From positions 5,666,526 through 5,730,525 of the forward strand of contig OY757904.1 of assembly GCA_963585895.1 (NCBI GenBank): a stretch of 64,000 bases of DNA, read 5' to 3'. The position numbers and the translations under genes were made by a program. Source of the DNA: Sepioteuthis lessoniana. Taxonomy: Eukaryota; Mollusca; Cephalopoda; Myopsida; Loliginidae. Under the pieces are notes generated by a model. That model saw only the letters and a list, made by a program, of their open reading frames with translations, was not told where the DNA came from and made no database searches. Of this stretch, positions 1 to 10,315 are shown piece after piece (the stretch's first letter is position 1; every line of letters starts with the position of its first letter).

Positions 1-1120
1 GTATGTGCGTCTGTTTGTGCGTCTCTGTATCAGCAATGTTGTCTTTTTGTCCTTTGCTACTACTTCTGATGGTGTCAATGAAGCAATGAATATCTTAACC
101 GACCTATACATCAAAATAAAATAAAAAATCAGAAATAAAATTGTACGCTGTAACATTCAAAATCTATGAGCGAGAGTACATATAATTCAAAGGTAGCTTT
201 TGTAATTTTTTATAGATTAATTAATTTAATAATAAAGTTTCTCCAAATGACAGAATCATTTAGTAAAAGACATAAGAAAGTTCCACTCTTGAGGTTTTTT
301 CTTCATGTTCTCGTTGATCATCACAATTTAACATGACCGCCATTTTGTTGATACATTTTTAAGTAAATTTTTGAAATCTTGGAATAAAAAGTGGTGGAGC
401 CCTATTGCTTGAATCACTAAAAATGTGTTTTTCGGAGTTTTGTTTGTTTCTTTTGTATGATTTTGTTTGAATGTTTTTCGTTGTTTTTTTTTGGGGGGGG
501 GTATTTTATTTTGTTTTAATTTGGTTTGGATTCTTAAAGGAGAAGTATCTAATATATGTTGACTTAAAATTTTTTCGGAGTTTCTTCAATCTAGTTTTAC
601 TAAAAATTCTATCATTTGTACAATGATTATTGATAAGTTAAATGGCGAACTTGAATCTTCGAACAAACTTTATTTCCATATAATAATGAGAACATTTTTT
701 TCTTAAAGATGATTTGTATAACTTTTTTTTAAATCTACTAATCACTTTTGTCAGGAAATGTTAACCATGCATGTTGTATGATCCATTAGTAAGCGTTTTT
801 GTTTTAATTTTTCTTCAAAATATGTAAAATAAAATTCCTAAAGACAAACATCAAGGCTGTTGAAACTTGAATTAATGAAAAATAAGTAATTATATATTTG
901 TACAGACTCCATTCTGAGAAACATGACACGGTAATTCGATACAGTTTGAATGAAACAGAGAGAAAAAGAATTACAATTTTTGAATTCATGCGTCTTGAAA
1001 ATCATATTTAAATGGCTCTTTTTCTATCGTTAAAATATTTTCTTAGACTTCCTTAAAACATTTTTCTTCTCTTTCCTTAAAATATTTTCTCATATCTTTG
1101 ATAGATAGATAGATTTGGTC
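1..1120. other. AT-rich sequence, nothing recognised
   Basis: T- and A-rich sequence with homopolymer runs, including a short G run near 493-500. No open frame, tRNA-like promoter or repeat family was recognised. A short GATA repeat at about 1,103-1,115 precedes the SINE fragment. Confidence 0.5.
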
Positions 1121-1121
1121 T

Positions 1122-1292
1122 CTTCTTTTGATTAATAGTATATCAACATTCGTGGGTTATTTAATGCCAAAGCCATCTTTGTGGAAAGACAATAGTAGCA
1201 CTATATACCCCACAGCAACGAGTTGATGGAGTTCATGCCTTTCCCAAGCGTATTAGTCTCTTACAACGATGTCCAAATGCAGCACATGAGCT
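1122..1292 (-). repeat. tRNA-SINE fragment with shared tail
   Basis: Diverged minus-strand copy of the SINE seen better at 54.1 kb and 62.3 kb. It shares the block 'tatcaac..gtgggttatttaatgccaaagcc' and the body block 'ttcatgcctttcccaag'. GATA-type repeats lie on both sides. The tRNA-like head is not recognisable, so only tail and body are supported. Confidence 0.5.
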
Positions 1293-1461
1293 ACTGTATT
1301 ATGGGCACTCCTTCAAGATTGATCGATAGATAGAAACTAAGTTTCTTGAAAGATATAAACACAGTTTCTGGGTCCAGGGTTTATTTACTTGCTAGAATTC
1401 CTTAAACCACTTCAATACAAAGTTGCGTATCTTAAGATTTGGATATAATTCTTCCTTTCTG

Positions 1462-1462
<1 letters not shown>

Positions 1463-1501
<39 letters not shown>
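1463..1501. repeat. (TA)n microsatellite
   Basis: About 19 uninterrupted TA units. The sequence from 1,502 to about 1,855 holds nothing I recognise; its short open frame has no family signature. Confidence 0.9.
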
Positions 1502-1503
<2 letters not shown>

Positions 1504-1857
1504 ACTGAAAAAGAAACAATAAGAAAGTTTAGGAATAATAAAAATTTTACAAGTCTCTGTAGTGGGGACCTGTATTCGTTCTGTTTCTAGCCGAGTTTTT
1601 GCGTATTTATATGTGTATATCTCTTACAGCGTGCTTTTATATATTCATACACATAAAGACATACAAATAGAATTTTCGAACAGTTATCTCTTTGTAAGAA
1701 GTTCTCAAAAAGATTACATTGTTGCTAAACATGTGAAATTTGGATAGTTTAATTTTAGGTCGGTGAATTTCTATATACAATCGCACATGTGCGTAAACTA
1801 TTAAATCTGCCGTTTATAAAGCATCCATCTGTATCAGCTATCACTCGTAGCAAGTCC

Positions 1858-2485
1858 ATTTAGCTGCATCTTGTGTCCGTATTGAGCTGATGTAAGTCTT
1901 TTCTAGTAGGGTAACACAGGCTAGTCTATGTGTACGAGTCCATAAGATAACGTCGAGATGAGTGGTAGATGGTCATATAGCCACTGTTGTGACGTGTTGC
2001 TCCAGGATTTGTTCAAGACAGCTCGCAGCATTCTCGTGTAGTTTCCATTTGGCTTTTTCTTTATGCGTTTTGTCAACGACCATGTGGTGCATCCGTATAG
2101 TAGTATTGATACAGCTACAGTTTAGCAGAAAACCCATTTTATTTAATCGGATTGATCAGACTTTCATATAATCGATAACCTAGCAATATGTTGACAATGA
2201 TTTCAGTAGATGAAATGTTGCTACCGAGGCATGTGTACTGGTGTACTAATTTTAAAGGCTTGCGGCTTAGAGAAGAGATTACGCCTTTTTTAAGCACATG
2301 TACTCTGTTTCGTTTGCATTCATGAAGAGGCTAATGCCTCCAGCTGAATGCGCTAGGCCATGCTGTATGGATTCTACTTGAACTGGTGTATTTGCGAGAA
2401 ATACTCGCTGTCTGAATCTGTCATAGTTTCAAGGGGATATCATTTGCTTCTTACTTTTTTAATATGAAAACATTTTCTTGGATTA
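1858..2485 (-). pseudogene. RTE-type LINE, 3' part of split minus copy
   Basis: Read on the minus strand this aligns with the C-terminal two thirds of the RT frame at 43.1-44.5 kb. From 2,485 downward it gives blocks corresponding to KIKENGFELTKK, the YADD region, NAHKTEYM, the YLGSS region and LLYGCTTW, all with stops and frameshifts. The N-terminal part lies at 2,878-3,480 on the same strand; the plus-strand RTE fragment at 2,488-2,875 separates them. It is an old, non-functional copy. Confidence 0.75.
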
Positions 2486-2487
2486 GG

Positions 2488-2875
2488 TATATGGAAAAAC
2501 ACGTGACTAGCAACGGCATGGACAGCTATCGATAAACTCTTGGTCATATGGAAGTCAGACATGGCCGATAAAATAAAACGCAGTTTCTTCCAAGCAGCGG
2601 TCGTGTCGATACTACTATATGGATGCACTACATAGACGCTAACTAAACGTATGGAGAAAAAGCTTGTCGGCAACCACACAAGAATGCTGCGACCAATATT
2701 GAAAAAGTCATAGAGGCAGCACTCCACAAAGCAGCAGCTCTGTGCCGATACGGGATGTATCCCGGAAGACCTGCCGGAAGCAATGGACGATAAAGATGGG
2801 TGGCGAGAGAGGGTCAGGGATATCCGTGCCGACGGCGTGACGTGATGATGATGATGATGATATATGTATGTCCAA
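2488..2875 (+). pseudogene. RTE-type LINE, 5'-truncated inserted copy
   Basis: Begins in the part of the frame encoding ...AWTAI, continues through the RSFFQAA and LLYGCTT region, and after an internal deletion resumes at the CEDTGCCPEDLP region. It ends with the family tail, GATGAT repeats directly after the last codon. Stops interrupt it (TAG in the TTWTLTK block). It lies between the two halves of the minus copy, so it inserted later. A short 'tatatg' on both sides could be a target duplication, but this is weak. Confidence 0.75.
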
Positions 2876-2877
2876 AG

Positions 2878-3480
2878 TACGTAGATTTGGTTGGGTATAA
2901 ACTAGTATGGTGCTAATGTATCAACAATATCGAAGAAGTCAGTATCTCCACCAGGAGAGCGAATCATTGCTTTCGTGTTTTTGCAAAGCATTATAGTAGA
3001 AAAATAGTTTGTATAGGGAGATTGTATGCAAATAGTGTTTGTTTAATCTTTCCTTGATGTGTGGAATTGAATGCCTTAGAAAAACCTACGAACATTAGTG
3101 GCGCTTCGAGATTCTTCGCTGGTACTCTTTCCATGAGTCGACCGATTCTCGTAATCTGTAAGGTTCTGAATCGATTTCTCCAAAACAAATTTTGATTTTT
3201 CCAAAATTTCTCGATTTCAGGTCGGATACGATTGAGAAAATTAGTATTGAAAACTTTTGCAGCTATAGTAGTAAGAGTAAAGACTGTAGTTTTTAGTGAT
3301 TCCGAGAACACCTTTCTTGTGAAAGGGAAGAATACAAAGTTTCATCCATTTTTCTATTGTATTTTGTTTATTGATTGCGTTGTATAGTCAGAGATGTATG
3401 TCATCAAATTTTCTTGTCTTCCAAACTTCAGAGGATAATTCGTCGACGCCTGAAGGTTTTCTGTTTTTTATTTTTTCAAT
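2878..3480 (-). pseudogene. RTE-type LINE, RT N-terminal part of split copy
   Basis: On the minus strand from 3,480 downward the translation matches the N-terminal RT region: a block like CNAVYNQNPIDRW, CILPF, the TSIAAKI block, NQNGFRRNRS, a motif A region degraded to FVGFSKAFN (normally FVDFTKAFD), then RSPDGDTEYFDIV. The GVLQG segment is missing. The first catalytic aspartate of motif A is changed to glycine, so this copy cannot be active. It continues at 2,485 after the plus-strand insertion. Confidence 0.75.
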
Positions 3481-3917
3481 ATAACGTCAAGTTCTACCAT
3501 TGTAAAACGTCATTGTTTGAAGTCTTGTTGGCCAATAATAATTATTTACATAGATAGATAGATAGATGCATAATTTCTCAGTGTTATATTAACTTCATAA
3601 AATATAATAGGAAAAAATTTTTATGTTATGTGAATAACATAAAATAAAACTCCGATATTTGCTTCTATAAAAGGTACTTTTATAGAAGCAAACAAGTGTA
3701 ATATAATAGTGGTGCTAGTATCCAAGTCTTGGGCTCAAACCTGTGTAAAAGAAAGCATTTGATTCATTTTAGTTGATCTAAGAAATACACTTCTTTGAGC
3801 TTTAAAAGTATAATGAGACGATTTATTTAATACCTCAAGGATAGTCTAAATCTTGATTAAACATATTATTTAGCTAGAATCTTTGAATACTGGACCATCA
3901 TCACTTGTTAACTTACT

Positions 3918-4393
3918 CATCATCATCATCATGTCCTTAACTCTCTCTCGCCACATCCGTCTCTATCATCCATCGCATCCGGCAAGTCTTCTAGGCTACA
4001 TCCTGTGTCCGAACAGAGATGTTGTCGAACGGTTTTAGCTGGTCGTCCTACACTTAGTCGTCTGTGTGCAGGAATCCATAGGAAAACGTCATTTATGAGT
4101 TCGTCCTTGCTACTCCAGCAGTGACTCGCATATCTTATTCTTCTAAATTGGATGGTCTTTGAGATGGGAGGTAGGTGGCCGTACAGCTGCTGTTTTGTGG
4201 TATGTTGCTCGTAGCATCCTTGTGGAATTGCCTTCGAGCTATTTCTATATACACTTAGTCAACATCGAAGTGATGCATCCATACAGTAGTATGGACACGA
4301 CAAATGCTTGAAAGAATTGCGTGTCTTTTAATCGGATAGCTATGTCATCCATATAGCCGAGAACCAATCGATAGGTGTTCATGACGCAACAAA

Positions 4394-4395
<2 letters not shown>
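3918..4395 (-). pseudogene. RTE-type LINE, 5'-truncated minus copy
   Basis: Starts with the complement of the GATGAT tail (CATCATCATCATCATG) and runs back through the C-terminal part of the family protein (WRERV, EDLP, RPART, HCWRS, LYGHLPP, LLYGCT region) to about the AWTAI segment, where it meets a (TA)n tract. Stops and indels are frequent. The RT catalytic region is absent. Confidence 0.8.

Positions 4396-4424
<29 letters not shown>
4396..4424. repeat. (TA)n microsatellite
   Basis: About 14 TA units at the 5' truncation edge of the adjacent RTE copy. A second short TA run lies at about 4,760-4,780. The rest of 4,425-4,950 shows nothing recognisable. Confidence 0.85.
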
Positions 4425-4429
<5 letters not shown>

Positions 4430-4954
4430 GTTGGTGGTCAAAAGAGAGAATAAGAATGTTTTAAAATAGGTAGGTCCACCAAGGGATTTGTATTTTTTTG
4501 AATTTATTTATTTTGTTCTTAGATATGTGTATGTTTCCAGGTTGTGAAATGAACAAATCGTTATTAGAAAAACGTTTTTTTCTGAAATCAGAAAAGTTCT
4601 TGAGCCTTATAGATTAAGTTGTAGCTTACAATAGATAAATGTTTATTCACCCTCTCTTCTATCTCGACATAAAAGTCTCATTTTTCTGATGATTTCACAG
4701 GCAAAAATTTCTTATTCACCAAAAGACCGTTGACTCTGTGTATTCGTTATCCTAACTTTTATATATATATATATATATACTTCTTTAAAAGCTGATGCAT
4801 TTTTAGATAAATTAAAATGCTTTGGGAAAAATTAAAATATTTTGAATTAAAAAAAAAACAGAACTTTTTATTTCAGTCATGTCTGATCAGGAAATTAAGA
4901 CTGTGACAGATAAGTATTGGTAAAAAAAATAGAAAAAAGGTTTCCTTATATATA

Positions 4955-5300
4955 ATTTTTTGTACATCGGTCGCATTACTCAGAGATTAGAGGTTAGAAT
5001 GAACTAACACATTCCCTTTATTATCGACACAGATAATTTGGCTACGTCAAGCTATTAAACTTCATCTTCACCATTACTTAACACTCATTGGACATTCTAG
5101 CTTGCAAAGCTGCTTATAATCCCACAATGCTTAACATCTTGAAGACCCTGCGCCTGGTTCACACATTAAAAAAGACCTTGTGCTAAATTTTAGAGTATGT
5201 GTCGCAACAAATACCACCACAACTAAGGAGTTACGTTTATCAGTACTCGAGGCCCTCCTCATTACAAAATCCTAGCTTACGTTTTGTATACCAAAACAAT
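4955..5300 (+). pseudogene. Penelope-like element relic, GIY-YIG region
   Basis: In one frame around 4,960-5,005 the translation reads FLYIGRITQRLEVRMN, which matches the second half of the GIY-YIG nuclease motif (YIG, then the conserved R after a short spacer) in Penelope-like retroelements. About 200 bases downstream, in another frame, ELRLSVLEALLITKS matches the conserved end of the same proteins (…LxxLEALxIxxxxP). The reading frame is broken and the RT part is not visible. It differs from the Penelope copies at 24 kb and 45 kb, so it is a separate lineage. Confidence 0.5.
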
Positions 5301-5612
5301 TTTATACATTATTGTTATTACCATAACCAATCCTATCTTAACTCAGTAAGAAAAATACATTGCCCACACTGATTTTTCAGGTTTATGGTAATCTTTTTCA
5401 GTTTTCTTTCACCAGCCGCCTATGGTTTTTCGACGATCACAACCCCAAGTCTATTTCCTCATTAATACTTATTTATCACGGCTTTTTATTATCTGATGAG
5501 ACGTGATCGAAAGGAAAGGTTCTCTTTTATATAATTTTAAAATATCTTAATTCATTCTAAAATATTTTAATTTATTTTTAAATACGTACGCATTTAAAAC
5601 TACTTTTCAAAT

Positions 5613-5630
5613 TTTGCACGTATGACAGAA

Positions 5631-5701
<71 letters not shown>

Positions 5702-5729
5702 CTAAAGTTTCTGTCGTACGTGCAAAATA
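5613..5729. repeat. (TA)33 inside a short palindrome
   Basis: An uninterrupted TA tract of about 65 bases (5,636-5,701) sits between inverted arms: 'ttttgcacgtatgacagaaa' on the left and its near-perfect complement at 5,705-5,728 on the right. Arms are about 24 bases with one mismatch. A TG-rich tract (5,736-5,776) follows, then another short AT tract at 5,815-5,834. Confidence 0.85.
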
Positions 5730-5839
5730 TATACCTGTGTGTGTGTGTTTGTGTGTGTGTATGTGTGTGTGTGTGTTCAATCACCGATGCTGAGTACTCT
5801 CTTTAAAGATCAGAATATATATATATATATATATTACTT

Positions 5840-6368
5840 CAGCTATTTGTTTCTTTTTATTGCGTCCTCACTTACCAACGGTGATATAAACGATCAATGA
5901 AGAGTTAATGTAAAATCAAGTTTAAAACTCTTCAGGAGCCATCTAAAAGACATACTCTGAATGACAAAAATGAAAATTTTGTTATCATTCATATGAAAGC
6001 AGTAGCCATTTCCACAGTAACCAGACCAAGAGCCAAACCGAAATTTCCATGGGAATCAATAGTAATTAGAGAAAAATGAGATAACATGAAAAAAGCATCT
6101 TTATTTTAAAAGAAAGCAAAATGCTAATGTCCAATAAACTTCACAAAGCTTTGAGAGAAATAAGAAGTATCAAAAATACTTTTGGTAAAGATATCAACCA
6201 TCTTATCCCCCCCTGCTATATGTTAAACACTGACACAATTATTCGTCTACAAGGATGACTTTAGCGTTATATAAACCACGAAGGTTGATATGCCATTAAA
6301 CAAAGAAACCAAGCCAATTCCTTTGACTCAGAAAAGGCAATAAACATTAAGTGTACGTCTAAATAAAA
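5840..6368. other. Unassigned AT-rich sequence with a repeat tail
   Basis: Mostly unrecognised. At about 6,268-6,306 there is a plus-strand copy of the tail shared by the SINE and composite repeat ('aaggttgatatgccattaaa' then CCAA-like repeats), so the stretch just upstream may be a decayed copy of one of them. Confidence 0.4.
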
Positions 6369-6370
6369 TT

Positions 6371-6612
6371 TGGCCTAGTGGGTAGAGTGTTCGCCAATGG
6401 TCCGGGAGATCGGGGTTCAATCCCATGTCCTGTCATACCTTGGTACTTGATACCTCTTTGCTTAACTCTCAGCATTATAAGGTGCATATCAAGGATAAAG
6501 TGGAGCAATCCTAGGAAAGGAATAGCGCCCTCCCCTACACCTCGGTGTAGTAGCTATTGAAAAGAGAGTCTTCTGGTCGCCCTTGACTACGGTCGCCAAC
6601 ATTACTTACTTA
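6371..6612 (+). repeat. tRNA-derived SINE, family A
   Basis: The head looks like a tRNA gene: an A-box-like 'tggcctagtgggtagagtg' followed about 30 bases later by the B-box-like 'ggggttcaatccc'. These are the two internal RNA polymerase III promoter elements. A non-tRNA body of about 180 bases follows ('cctttgcttaactctcagc', 'aaggataaagtggagcaatc') and a short ATTACTTACTT-like tail. It cannot fold as a mature tRNA. A minus-strand copy of the same family is at 26.6-26.8 kb. Confidence 0.8.
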
Positions 6613-6619
6613 TAAACCG

Positions 6620-7270
6620 GGAAATATTGGTTAAGGAAATATCGGTAAATTTTTAACCTTTTAACCCATCGGATTTTCGCAAAAACTAAAAAGAGATAGC
6701 GGTAAAAGGACGTGTAACCAAATTAGTAAGAAAAGTAGAAAATTAATTGGAAAAAATGGCCAAAGTTAGTGCCCCCAACACACAGTATATCTTATTTTCT
6801 TTTTTTTCCGATGAAACGTGTTTTTTTTTATTTAAAGTTTTTCATCACTTAAAAAAATCCCCCCCCCGGCAATTTTTTATTTAACACATTAGTTTTTTAT
6901 TTTATTGCAAAAAAACATCCCCACCCCAAATCAGCTTAGTTAACACATCCACCCTCTCTATCTTATTTCCTTACAAAAAAAATGAAAAAAAAAATTTGGT
7001 TACATGTCCCTGTCCGCTATGTCTGATCGTCAATAATGCTTGCTGGTCCGTAAGTGGGGGATCATTTTACATTGAATTCATATTAAAAAAAGTGATTCCC
7101 CCTTAAATTCTGAAATATTGTTTTTTCTCAAAATTTCTTCTTTGTGGATATTTTTTTCTGGCTGTTTACATGTATTTGCCAGAAAAAAGAGGAATCTGAT
7201 TTTTAGTTTTCGCTAAAATAGGATAGGTTAAAGGGTAAAAATTTACCGAAATTTCTAATATATCAATAGA
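6620..7270. mobile_element. Fold-back / MITE-like element
   Basis: Outer arms at about 6,624-6,691 and 7,195-7,265 are inverted copies (shared blocks include 'cggtaaatttttaacctttt' and 'ttttcgcaaaaactaaaaa'). Inner arms at 6,692-6,723 and 6,993-7,024 continue the palindrome ('acgtgtaaccaaatt' pairs with 'aatttggttacatgt'). On the right, about 170 extra bases (7,025-7,194) separate inner and outer arms, so the right arm was interrupted. The centre is A/T- and C-run-rich without coding potential. Confidence 0.7.
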
Positions 7271-7529
7271 CAATAAAACTGCAGTATTTTTTTTTTATAA
7301 AAAGTATAAATGCCAGAAATGTAACCCTTAAAGGTATTTGGGTGTAAAATATATTTTGTTAAATGATTCCCTCAACAAAATTGCCTGGTTTACCATCACC
7401 ATCCTGGGATCTTCCAAATATAAATAAATATGTAGATTTGCAAGTTTACATATTCACACATGCGTACTCACACGCTCAACAAACCCATTCACTCATGTAC
7501 ACCCACCCACACATATGCACGCTTAATGC

Positions 7530-7653
<124 letters not shown>

Positions 7654-8079
7654 GCAGATAAAATTACTTAGACTCAAGTACTCACTCACTTATACACGCA
7701 TAGATAAAAGTGTGGATGATTGTAAAGAAAATGTGATATAATTTGCCACTGAAGAGATTTGAAATATGATAGAAAGAATATAAGACTGAAACCTGTTAAA
7801 AGGTTGAAAATGGCATCTCTGATTCAGCCTTGATAATATTGAAACGATGTATTATTCAGCAGCTTTTCACACTTGTTTTGCATTTCGATTTTTTTAAGGT
7901 CGGTGAATATGAGCTGGACATGTTTTTCAAAATCTGACCGAGACGAATTCAATTTGAATTATAAGGCAAATGGAAAAGTGTTTAATTTTCGATTTCTCTA
8001 CTGAGAGTATTGTCAGAAAGCAAATCTAGAAGGTCGATTCTGTTAAACCAGTATTCACTTATATCTATCTCTCTATCTA

Positions 8080-8142
<63 letters not shown>

Positions 8143-8150
8143 ATATATAT
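8080..8150. repeat. (CT)n(CTAT)n(AT)n microsatellite
   Basis: A compound simple repeat: CT units, then CTAT units, then AT units. The flanking 8,151-8,490 is unassigned. Confidence 0.95.
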
Positions 8151-8494
8151 TACAAAGGAAGGAATAATTAAAGAGAAGAAAGCCTCTTGCCCTTTTTCTC
8201 CATCAATAATCTTTCTATCTTATACACCATGCTCAAACACAAGACTCAAATACGTGTCCACTGGTTATCAATTGATATGAATTCCAAGAACCGCATTGAC
8301 TAGATTTGTCAAAAGGGCGAAAAGTTAAAAAAATAAAAGATCACTTATTCAACTTAGAAGATATTGGTTTGGCTTTTCTTTGTTAGCTGCTTATATGGTG
8401 ATGCCTACAATCAAAAAATGAACAAAGCGCCCAAGACTATGGATAAGATCAATATAAAGAGGTTTGAGATAAAGATTGTGGGACTCTTTTAACA

Positions 8495-9780
8495 ACCACT
8501 GCTATTAGATTCAAACATTGACGAGCTTTATAAAAAATTCAAAACAACTGCTAATAAAGACAAGGAAGAAGTAGGTGGATTTAAAAGACAAATACGTATT
8601 AATGGTAAACCAAATAAATTAAGAGAATTATGTCAAAACAGAAAGGCAATGCACAGAGAATTAAAATATCCATAATCCGAAATAGCAAATGAGATATATA
8701 AAGAATTTTTTAAAAAGTATAAAAAACATGTTAAAATAACAAAAAGAAATCAATTGGATCAGAAATCGCTAAAATGAAAGTTGATTTCAAATAACAGTCA
8801 TAACCTCATTAAAATAATCCTTAAAAAGGATAAAAAAAGCATCACAGTGGATGTAAGTAAGGTTGATGTAGAAGAAATGATATAAATTCTGCACAATATA
8901 TTTCCATTGATATAAAGAGAAAAGCACTTTTAGACTGGTCAAAAATATTTATGAAAGGAGACAAACTTAATCCAAATAACTATCCTGCGGTATCATTGCT
9001 CTCTATTTCGGATAAAATATGTGCAAGGATACAAAAAAAATCAAAGAAAAAGATTTGTAAGTGAGGCCCAATATGGACCCAAACCCGTCGGAGACAACAG
9101 TAGATGTCATAGTTAAAAGTTGGCAGATAAGAGCTGACCTTATGTACGATAAAACCGGGTGTACAGTTCTGAACAACAATGATATTCCCAGCAGTTTCAA
9201 TGCGAATATTGGAGGTCGACGACAATTTCCATTATCTTCAACACTTTTCATTATTTTTCTTGAACTAGTTCCGAATGTGTTAGCTTGCAACAAAATTCTT
9301 TACCTAGACGAAACCTTACAACCGACATACGCTATGCCGCTGACACTACTTTAATCTCAACTATATTTGGAAAGCTAAAACTATTCTGTAAGGAATATGT
9401 AGGAAAATAAATACTCAAAAATGCAAGATAATCTCTGCTAATTACGATAATATCACTGTGAATGACGTTCTAATAAAATAAGTCAAACACTTCAAATTTC
9501 TTAGTTAAATGGTACCAGAAAGGTCATTTGAAATAAAAACTCTTGGTTCTTTAGTTTTCGATAGATTTAAGGAAAAATATTTAAACGAAGAGATTTTTCG
9601 CAATCAATCAAGGTTTATATTTACTATGTACAGATTACCCTAATAGTCAGATATACCGAAGTATCTTGAAGTTTAAAGGTGGAATACATAAAATTGAGTG
9701 TCTCTGAGAACGATTTGCCTTAGGACAATTGAGGAGTTCCTCGCATGAAACATATGAAAAGGTACAACAGACTTTGCAAT
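8495..9780 (+). pseudogene. Decayed LINE endonuclease-RT relic
   Basis: Frame-shifting but clearly RT-like. The first 400 bases are lysine-rich (LYKKFKT, KLRELC). Around 8,960-9,060 is a PNNYPAVSLLSISDKICARI block, the usual start of a LINE RT domain. Around 9,200-9,265 is the motif B region, a degraded GGRRQFPLSSTLFIIFLE where the family has GVRQGCPLSPTLFNIFLE. Around 9,330 YAADTTLIS replaces the catalytic YADD. After 9,470 there is VNDVLIK.VKHFKFL, matching the conserved VxxFKYLG block. Both the RQG and YADD motifs are damaged. The clade is probably RTE/Jockey-like and differs from the GATGAT-tailed family. Confidence 0.6.
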
Positions 9781-9980
9781 ACTAAATTAAATTATTGACC
9801 AGAAGAAAATGTTGAAGTTGTTTGATTATGCAAACGCAATGTTGGCTATGTCAACAATTCATGCAAGAATGATTTTACAAGCAGAAAACTTACATGACGA
9901 CCACCAAAGCAATGAAATTACCTTATAAGAAAGGTCACAAAATTACCTTTAAAAGAGGAATAACAGGAAAAGACAGGACG

Positions 9981-10259
9981 TGTTAGAGGTATTGTGTAAA
10001 AATTATGTGCAAAGAATCTTAGTGAGTTCATGCAAATTGTTGTATAGTGGTTCGTACCGCGTGACTTCCGGTATCGCAGAGGTATAAAAGACGTCGTGTT
10101 TCTCGAGCACGAAGGTTCTGCAAGATCTCGGTCAGTAGTAAGACCAACTTCGGACGTAACACCCACAGCACGAGACTTATAATATTTGTTGGACTGTACC
10201 ACTTGAGTTAATAGTTAACTCTATTTCACTGTTTATCTCTTCCTTACCACGATACAACA
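9981..10259 (+). repeat. Possible solo LTR
   Basis: A 279-base segment starting TGTTAG and ending CAACA (short inverted ends TGTT/AACA), with a TATA-box-like 'tataaaag' at about 10,081. It is less AT-rich than its surroundings and lies between a LINE relic and an (AAT)n tract. No flanking direct repeat or second copy was found in the window, so this remains tentative. The strand is assigned from the TATA-like box only. Confidence 0.3.
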
Positions 10260-10261
10260 CA

Positions 10262-10315
<54 letters not shown>
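10262..10315. repeat. (AAT)n microsatellite
   Basis: About 17 AAT units immediately before the R4/Dong-like relic. Elements of the Dong lineage are known to insert into TAA repeats, so this may be the insertion site. Confidence 0.9.

Noticed and set aside
6371..6450. Functional tRNA gene
   Set aside because: Has A- and B-box-like sequences but no complete cloverleaf or acceptor stem, and continues into a SINE body also found at 26.7 kb.
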